Below are positions 59,294 through 64,000 of a stretch of 64,000 bases of DNA, in pieces. Under the pieces are notes generated by a model, which was not told where the DNA came from, made no database searches, and was given only the letters and a program-made list of their open reading frames with translations. The translations under genes and the position numbers were made by a program. The stretch is from Chloroflexota bacterium (GTDB lineage: Bacteria; Chloroflexota; UBA6077; FW602-bin22; JACPRP01). The DNA lies in NCBI GenBank assembly GCA_023480885.1, contig JAMCWX010000075.1, positions 62,001-126,000 of the forward strand. The letters are read 5' to 3'. Each line of letters opens with the position of its first letter. The stretch's first letter is position 1.

Positions 59294-59880
59294 TGGTGGA
59301 TAGCATAAACTTCCTCTTCGTGGGTGTTGGCGGACAGGGCATCATTCTGGTCAGCGACGTCGTCGCGGACGTTGGACTCAAGTTGGGCCTGGACGCCAAA
59401 AAGTCGGAGATACACGGTATGTCTCAGCGCGGAGGCAGCGTGGAAAGCCACGTGCGCTGGGGAGACAAAGTCTACTCGCCGATTCCCGCCAAAGGCGAGG
59501 TTAACTATCTGGTGGCGATGGAGATCCTGGAGGCAGGACGCTGGGCTCCCTATCTCGCGCCAGATGGAGAGGCGATAATCAATAACCAGCAAATTGCCTC
59601 ATTGTCCGTGAGTTCCGGGCTGGCCAGGTACCCGGAGACTGAGCGGATCGTGAACATATTCGCCCAGCGGACAAAGAACGTGCATCTCGTCGAGGGGCTC
59701 GCCACGGCCAGGCGCATGGGCAATCCGGCCGTCGCCGGTGTCGTGCTGTTGGGCTATCTTTCTTCGATGCTCCAATACGACGAGGCCGCCTGGCTGGAGG
59801 TCATCGAGAAGCGCGTTCCCGCGCGTTTTGTGAAGCTCAACAAAGAAGCATTTGTGGAAGGAAGACATCTACGAGGGTAG
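59293..59880 (+). CDS. iorB: Indolepyruvate:ferredoxin oxidoreductase beta subunit (copy 2)
   Basis: About 195 residues: [53 protein letters not shown]. It starts at tandem GTG codons (59293/59296) right at the iorA stop, after AGGAGG; the longer frame from 59218 lies within iorA. Copy 1 at 51845 shares the GVGGQG and E-[VI]-HG-x-[AS]-QRGG motifs. Confidence 0.92.
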   Translation: MVDSINFLFVGVGGQGIILVSDVVADVGLKLGLDAKKSEIHGMSQRGGSVESHVRWGDKVYSPIPAKGEVNYLVAMEILEAGRWAPYLAPDGEAIINNQQIASLSVSSGLARYPETERIVNIFAQRTKNVHLVEGLATARRMGNPAVAGVVLLGYLSSMLQYDEAAWLEVIEKRVPARFVKLNKEAFVEGRHLRG

Positions 59881-59932
59881 CATTCGGGGCCAGCGCAGCC
59901 CACAGAGTTTCAAGAGGGAGGTTCGTCGCGAA

Positions 59933-61249
59933 ATGTCCAACCCAAACCTGATTTGGAATAAGGAATTTGAAACGATGCCGCGCGAGGAGTTGCGCAAGCT
60001 TCAACTCCAGCGCCTTAAACAGACTGTCGAGAGGGCGTATCATAAGGTCCACTTCTACAAGGCAGCTTTCGACGAGAAAGGCGTCAAGCCCGAGGACATC
60101 GAATCCCTCGATGACTTGAACAAGCTTCCCTTTACAATGAAGAAGGACCTTCGCGACAATTATCCTTTTGGCATGCTGTCTGAGCCGTTGGAGAACATCG
60201 TGCGCATCCATGCCTCCAGCGGCACGACAGGCAAACCGATCATCGGCGCTTACAATAGCAATGACATGAACGCGTGGGGCGAGGCAATGGCCCGCGTGTA
60301 TACCGCTTGTGGTGCAACCAGCAAGGACGTCGTGCAGAACGCCTATGGCTACGGTCTCTTCACTGGCGGACTTGGCTTCCACCTCGGCGCGGAGAGAATA
60401 GGGGCAACCGTCATCCCCGCCGCCGCGGGCATGAGCCAGCGGCAACTGATGTTGATGGAAGACCTGGGGACCACTGTCCTGACTTGCACCCCTTCGTATG
60501 CCCTGTCGCTGGCCGAGACCATGGCCGAAATGGGGATAAGCCGCGACCGTCTGAAGGTCAAGTGTGGCATTTTCGGCGCAGAGCCGTGGTCCGAGGGCAT
60601 GCGCGCGCAAATCGAGGAGCGCTGGCAGATCGACGCCTACAACATCTTTGGCTTGACCGAGCTCGGTGGTCCAGGCGTGGCTTGCGAGTGCGCCTATAAG
60701 TCAGAGATGCACATCTGGGAGGATCATTTCCTGCCCGAGATCATAGACCCGAACACAGGCGAGCAGCTTGGTTATGGGCAAATAGGAGAGCTAGTGCTCA
60801 CGGGTCTGACCAAGGAGGCTTTGCCGATCATTCGCTATCGCACTCGCGACTTAACGGTGCTGAACGCCGAGCCGTGTGCTTGCGGCCGAACCCACGTCCG
60901 TATGGATCGCATCAAAGGGCGCACGGATGACATGCTCATCATCCGCGGCGTCAACGTCTTCCCGTCGCAGATCGAAACCGCGATTCTGCGAGTGCCCGAC
61001 CTTGAGCCGCAGTACGTCATCATCGTCGATCGCGAAAAGTCCGTTTTGGACAACCTCGAAGTGCGCGTTGAAGCGACTGAGAGCCTGTGGAGTGGCGGCG
61101 AGGCAGCGCGTGAAGCCGCGGCGAGGCAGGTGAACAAAGAGTTTCAACAGATTGTGGGGATGACCGCCAGCGTCAAGATTGTCGAGCCCAAGAGCATCCA
61201 ACGGAGCGAAGGAAAAGCGCAGCGCGTCATCGACAAGCGCTCGCTCTGA
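59933..61249 (+). CDS. Phenylacetate-CoA ligase-family enzyme (1)
   Basis: About 438 residues of the PaaK branch of adenylate-forming enzymes: [39 protein letters not shown], the ATP motif [60 protein letters not shown] and Lys in [12 protein letters not shown]. It activates an aryl- or alkylacetic acid, or in energy-conserving mode makes ATP from acyl-CoA. Just after iorAB it may recover acids formed by that enzyme. ATG at 59933 with GAGGGAGGTTCG upstream. Confidence 0.92.
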   Translation: MSNPNLIWNKEFETMPREELRKLQLQRLKQTVERAYHKVHFYKAAFDEKGVKPEDIESLDDLNKLPFTMKKDLRDNYPFGMLSEPLENIVRIHASSGTTGKPIIGAYNSNDMNAWGEAMARVYTACGATSKDVVQNAYGYGLFTGGLGFHLGAERIGATVIPAAAGMSQRQLMLMEDLGTTVLTCTPSYALSLAETMAEMGISRDRLKVKCGIFGAEPWSEGMRAQIEERWQIDAYNIFGLTELGGPGVACECAYKSEMHIWEDHFLPEIIDPNTGEQLGYGQIGELVLTGLTKEALPIIRYRTRDLTVLNAEPCACGRTHVRMDRIKGRTDDMLIIRGVNVFPSQIETAILRVPDLEPQYVIIVDREKSVLDNLEVRVEATESLWSGGEAAREAAARQVNKEFQQIVGMTASVKIVEPKSIQRSEGKAQRVIDKRSL

Positions 61250-61297
61250 TATTGCCTGTTACCCTTTATCCACTCGTATCAGAATGGAGCTTCAACA

Positions 61298-62554
61298 ATG
61301 GGCATGACCATTTCGGAGAAGATCCTGGCAGCGCACGCTGGCAAGGATAGCGTCAAACCTGGTGAGATCATCAGCGCCAGAGTCGACCTCGTGCTGGCTA
61401 ACGAGCTATCCGCCGCGCCTGCTATCGAGGAGTTCGAGAAGATCAAGGGGGCCAGGCTCTTCGATCCCCAAAAGATCGTAATGGTCCCCGACCATTTCAC
61501 CCCTAATAAAGACATCCAGTCCGCGAAGCTGGCCAAACAAGTGCGAGAGTTCGCATACGCGCAAGGCGTGCTCTACTACGAGGTCGGGCGAGCGGGAATC
61601 GAGCACGTGCTCCTGCCGGAGAAAGGCCTGGTGGCTCCCGGAGACCTTGTCGTCGGCGGGGATTCCCACACGTGCACTTATGGCGCGATGGGCGCCTTCG
61701 CAACTGGCATCGGTGCGACCGACGTGGCGGTGACTATGGCCTTAGGGGAAGTATGGCTCAAGGTTCCGTCCACGATCAAGCTGGTCTACCGCGGCCATTT
61801 GCGAAAGTGGGTTAGCGGCAAGGACCTCATGATTTACACTATCGGCAAATTGGGCGTCGATGGCGCGCGCTATCAGGCGCTGGAGTTCACCGGCGAAATC
61901 GTGAGCCAACTCAGCATGGCAGACAGATTCACGATGGCGAATATGGCTATCGAGGCTGGTGGCAAGAACGGTATCTTTGCCGCCGACGACAAGGCCGTCG
62001 CGTATGCTAAGGAGGCCGGCGTTAAATCGTACCAGGTCTACCAGAGCGATCCTGACGCCGCGTATGCCCAGGTAGTGGAGCTCGACGTCACCGGCGTCGA
62101 GCCGCAAGTAGCCTTCCCTCACCTGCCCGAGAACGCCCGGCCGATCTCGAAAGTCGGCGATGTGCCTATCGACCAGGTCGTCATCGGCTCGTGCACTAAT
62201 GGACGGCTGGAAGACCTGCGGGTCGCGGCAGAAATCTTCAAGGGCCGCAAGGTTCATCCGCGTGTGCGAACTATCATCATTCCAGGCACACAGAAGATCT
62301 ATCTGGAAGCGCTGCGCGAGAGATTGATCGAGACGTTCATCGAGGCGGGTTGCGCCGTGAGCACGCCTACCTGTGGACCGTGTCTCGGCGGCCATATGGG
62401 CATCCTCGCCGAAGGAGAGCGGTGTGTTGCCACGACGAATCGCAATTTCGTCGGCCGTATGGGACACACAAAGAGCGAAGTCTATCTAGCCGGCCCCGCC
62501 GTCGCCGCTGCCTCGGCGATCGCCGGCAGAATCGCCGGTCCAGATGACGTATAG
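61298..62554 (+). CDS. Aconitase-family large subunit (LeuC/HacA type)
   Basis: 418 residues, the length of the bacterial/archaeal two-subunit isopropylmalate isomerase or homoaconitase large chain. VMVPDHFTPNKDIQSAK, GDSHTCTYGAMGAFATGIGATDVA, IGSCTNGRLEDLR and PTCGPCLGGHMGIL contain the Cys ligands of the [4Fe-4S] cluster. It would isomerise a 2-hydroxy to a 3-hydroxy tricarboxylate or malate derivative. The required small subunit is not in the window. The reaction (leucine, lysine/2-oxosuberate or a catabolic variant) cannot be decided from sequence. Confidence 0.88.
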   Translation: MGMTISEKILAAHAGKDSVKPGEIISARVDLVLANELSAAPAIEEFEKIKGARLFDPQKIVMVPDHFTPNKDIQSAKLAKQVREFAYAQGVLYYEVGRAGIEHVLLPEKGLVAPGDLVVGGDSHTCTYGAMGAFATGIGATDVAVTMALGEVWLKVPSTIKLVYRGHLRKWVSGKDLMIYTIGKLGVDGARYQALEFTGEIVSQLSMADRFTMANMAIEAGGKNGIFAADDKAVAYAKEAGVKSYQVYQSDPDAAYAQVVELDVTGVEPQVAFPHLPENARPISKVGDVPIDQVVIGSCTNGRLEDLRVAAEIFKGRKVHPRVRTIIIPGTQKIYLEALRERLIETFIEAGCAVSTPTCGPCLGGHMGILAEGERCVATTNRNFVGRMGHTKSEVYLAGPAVAAASAIAGRIAGPDDV

Positions 62555-62595
62555 GATTTCTCGCTGGACAGACAGGTAGCCAAACATCTAACCCA

Positions 62596-63909
62596 ATGGA
62601 GGAATTTGCTGGAGTGGAGATCAAATACTGGAACAAGGAATTGGAGACGGCAGAACGCGAGAAGATCGAGGCGCATCAACTGTCTGGTCTCCAACACCTG
62701 CTGGGGAAGATGTTGGATTCTAACGCCTTCTACAAGAAAAAGCTGGGCGAGGCGGGCATTAAGGGCGCGAGCGAGATCCAGAAGATCGAGGATATCGCCC
62801 ATCTGCCTTTCACGCTAAAGAAGGAACTGGTAGCCGATCAGGCAGAGAATCCGCTCTTCGGCACAAACCTCACTTATCCTTTGGAGAGATACGTCAAGTT
62901 CCATCAGACGTCAGGCACCACTGGCCGGCCGTACCGCTGCCTCGACACCGAGGAGGACTGGCAGTGGTGGACGCGTTGCTGGAGCTATATCCTCACTGGA
63001 GTTGGCGTCGGCCCCGGGGATAGATTATACTTCGCCTTCTCCTTCGGCCCTTTCGTGGGCTTCTGGGGTGGCTTCGAGGGCGCGCGAGCGGTCGGCGCGA
63101 TGACGATTCCTGGCGGGGGCCTGGGCTCCATCCCACGTTTGCAGTCTCTGATGGACAACGAAGCCAACACCCTCGTTTGCACTCCCAGCTACGCGTTGAG
63201 GCTGGCAGAGGAAGCGCGAGAAGCCGGCATCGACGTCTCCAAGACGAGTATTACCCGTCTGGTCCACGCCGGCGAGCCGGGCGCGAGCATTCCCGCCACG
63301 AAGAAGCGAATCGAGGATACCTGGGGCGCTAAGTGCTTCGACCACCACGGAATGACCGAGGTGGGCGCGATGAGTTTCGAGTGTGTGCTCCAGACCGGTG
63401 GGATTCATCTCATCGAGGCTGAGTATGTCTTCGAAGTACTCGATCCTGTCACCCATAAGCCGGCGGATGAAGGCGAGCTTGTCGTCACAAATCTCGGCCG
63501 CATTGGCATGCCTGTCATTCGCTACAGGACCGGCGACCGCGTGAAGCTCAATCGGGAGCGCTGCGAATGCGGCCGTACGTTTGCCAGGCTTCAGGGCGGC
63601 ATGATGGGCAGAGTGGACGACATGCTCATCGTCCGTGGCATCAACGTGTTCCCCACGGCCATCGAGAATATCGTGCGCGAGTTCAGCGCTGTCGAGGAGT
63701 TCTCGGTCGAGGTGTACCGCAAGCGTGAGATGGACGAGATGGAAGTCAAGATCGAAGTTGTCGGCGCGGAGCCCGCGGCTGTGGCAAGCGCGCTGGCCTC
63801 CGAGATGCAGAAGCGCCTCGCCTTCCGCCCAACCGTGACCGTCGTGCCCGCGAGCACGCTGCCGCGCTTTGAATTAAAGTCCAAGCGCTTCTTCGACAAG
63901 AGGAAGTAA
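62596..63909 (+). CDS. Phenylacetate-CoA ligase-family enzyme (2)
   Basis: 437 residues, PaaK-like: IKYWNKELETAEREKIEAHQLSGLQHLL, HQTSGTTGRPYRC, FDHHGMTEVGAMSFEC, YRTGDRVKL, CECGRTFARLQGG, MGRVDDMLIVRGINVFPTAIEN and the terminal Lys region LKSKRFFDKR. It diverges from copy 1, with a longer aromatic insert FAFSFGPFVGFWGGFEGARAVGAM, so it probably has another acid substrate. ATG at 62596 after an A/C-rich stretch with no strong ribosome site. Confidence 0.9.
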   Translation: MEEFAGVEIKYWNKELETAEREKIEAHQLSGLQHLLGKMLDSNAFYKKKLGEAGIKGASEIQKIEDIAHLPFTLKKELVADQAENPLFGTNLTYPLERYVKFHQTSGTTGRPYRCLDTEEDWQWWTRCWSYILTGVGVGPGDRLYFAFSFGPFVGFWGGFEGARAVGAMTIPGGGLGSIPRLQSLMDNEANTLVCTPSYALRLAEEAREAGIDVSKTSITRLVHAGEPGASIPATKKRIEDTWGAKCFDHHGMTEVGAMSFECVLQTGGIHLIEAEYVFEVLDPVTHKPADEGELVVTNLGRIGMPVIRYRTGDRVKLNRERCECGRTFARLQGGMMGRVDDMLIVRGINVFPTAIENIVREFSAVEEFSVEVYRKREMDEMEVKIEVVGAEPAAVASALASEMQKRLAFRPTVTVVPASTLPRFELKSKRFFDKRK

Positions 63910-63931
63910 CCAATTAGCGATGTGTAGTGCG

Positions 63932-63976
63932 GGGGCTCGTCCCCTGCTCGCGCCCCTCCAGTCCCCTGCTGGAGGG
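63932..63976. repeat. GC-rich inverted repeats after the last gene
   Basis: GGGG-CTCGT-CCCC (63932-63944), then CCCTCCAG-TCCCCTG-CTGGAGGG (63954-63976), an 8-bp perfect stem. No U-tract, so not a standard terminator; it looks like part of a dispersed intergenic repeat. Confidence 0.45.
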
Positions 63977-64000
63977 ACAATTGGGGGTAATCCAATGGAT

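Overview
The window looks like a chromosomal segment of an anaerobic, probably uncultured bacterium, most likely Chloroflexota. This is inferred from the gene mix (RemA-gmk-priA, ferredoxin-dependent oxoacid oxidoreductases, many multiheme cytochromes, O-antigen-ligase-like proteins without LPS genes), not from a marker phylogeny. No rRNA, tRNA, CRISPR array, transposase or phage gene was seen.

Layout. (1) 142-10453, plus strand, housekeeping and central metabolism: a LysM/NlpC-P60 wall hydrolase, remA-gmk-priA, def, sucCD and korDAB, i.e. the 2-oxoglutarate/succinyl-CoA/succinate segment of the TCA cycle in a ferredoxin-linked form. (2) 10487-12091, minus strand: a 15-haem lipoprotein with tandem haem repeats and a small tautomerase. 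(3) 12183-17524, minus strand: a compact cluster of radical SAM protein, S24/S26-type peptidase, PqqD-like protein, a 48-residue peptide gene with a lasso-type YxxPxI leader motif, PF14907 nucleotidyltransferase and ABC exporter. It reads as a ribosomal natural product (RiPP) locus without lasso cyclase genes. (4) 17729-36880, plus strand: a DegT aminotransferase, then a roughly mirror-image duplicated locus. One half is O-antigen-ligase/TPR, TPR, NHL propeller, hexahaem cytochrome, then two further multihaem proteins. The other half is TPR, NHL, hexahaem cytochrome, stalked hexahaem cytochrome and O-antigen-ligase/TPR. A Crp-type regulator closes it. This resembles a cell-surface or extracellular cytochrome (nanowire-like) locus with its own glycosylation enzymes. 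(5) 36981-43792: a HyuA/HyuB hydantoinase/carboxylase pair, an acyl-CoA ligase and a convergent PucR regulator. (6) 44156-63909: acid and amino-acid catabolism. A D-2-hydroxyacid dehydrogenase, a one-subunit 2-hydroxyacyl-CoA dehydratase-family protein, its ATP-dependent activator and an acyl-CoA ligase come first. They are followed by a 3-hydroxyacyl-CoA dehydrogenase, IorAB, a complete Liv importer, a second IorAB, two phenylacetate-CoA-ligase-type enzymes and an aconitase-family large subunit.

How it may fit together (inference): amino acids enter through Liv. Their 2-oxo acids are oxidised by the IorAB pairs to acyl-CoA, CO2 and reduced ferredoxin, or reduced to 2-hydroxyacids and dehydrated by the 44156-48844 genes, giving a Stickland-like pair of branches. 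Surplus electrons could leave through the surface cytochromes of regions 2 and 4.

The two observations most worth pursuing are the RiPP-like cluster with its unannotated 48-residue peptide gene, and the duplicated hexahaem cytochrome/NHL/TPR/O-antigen-ligase locus. Several leaders also contain unexplained inverted repeats.
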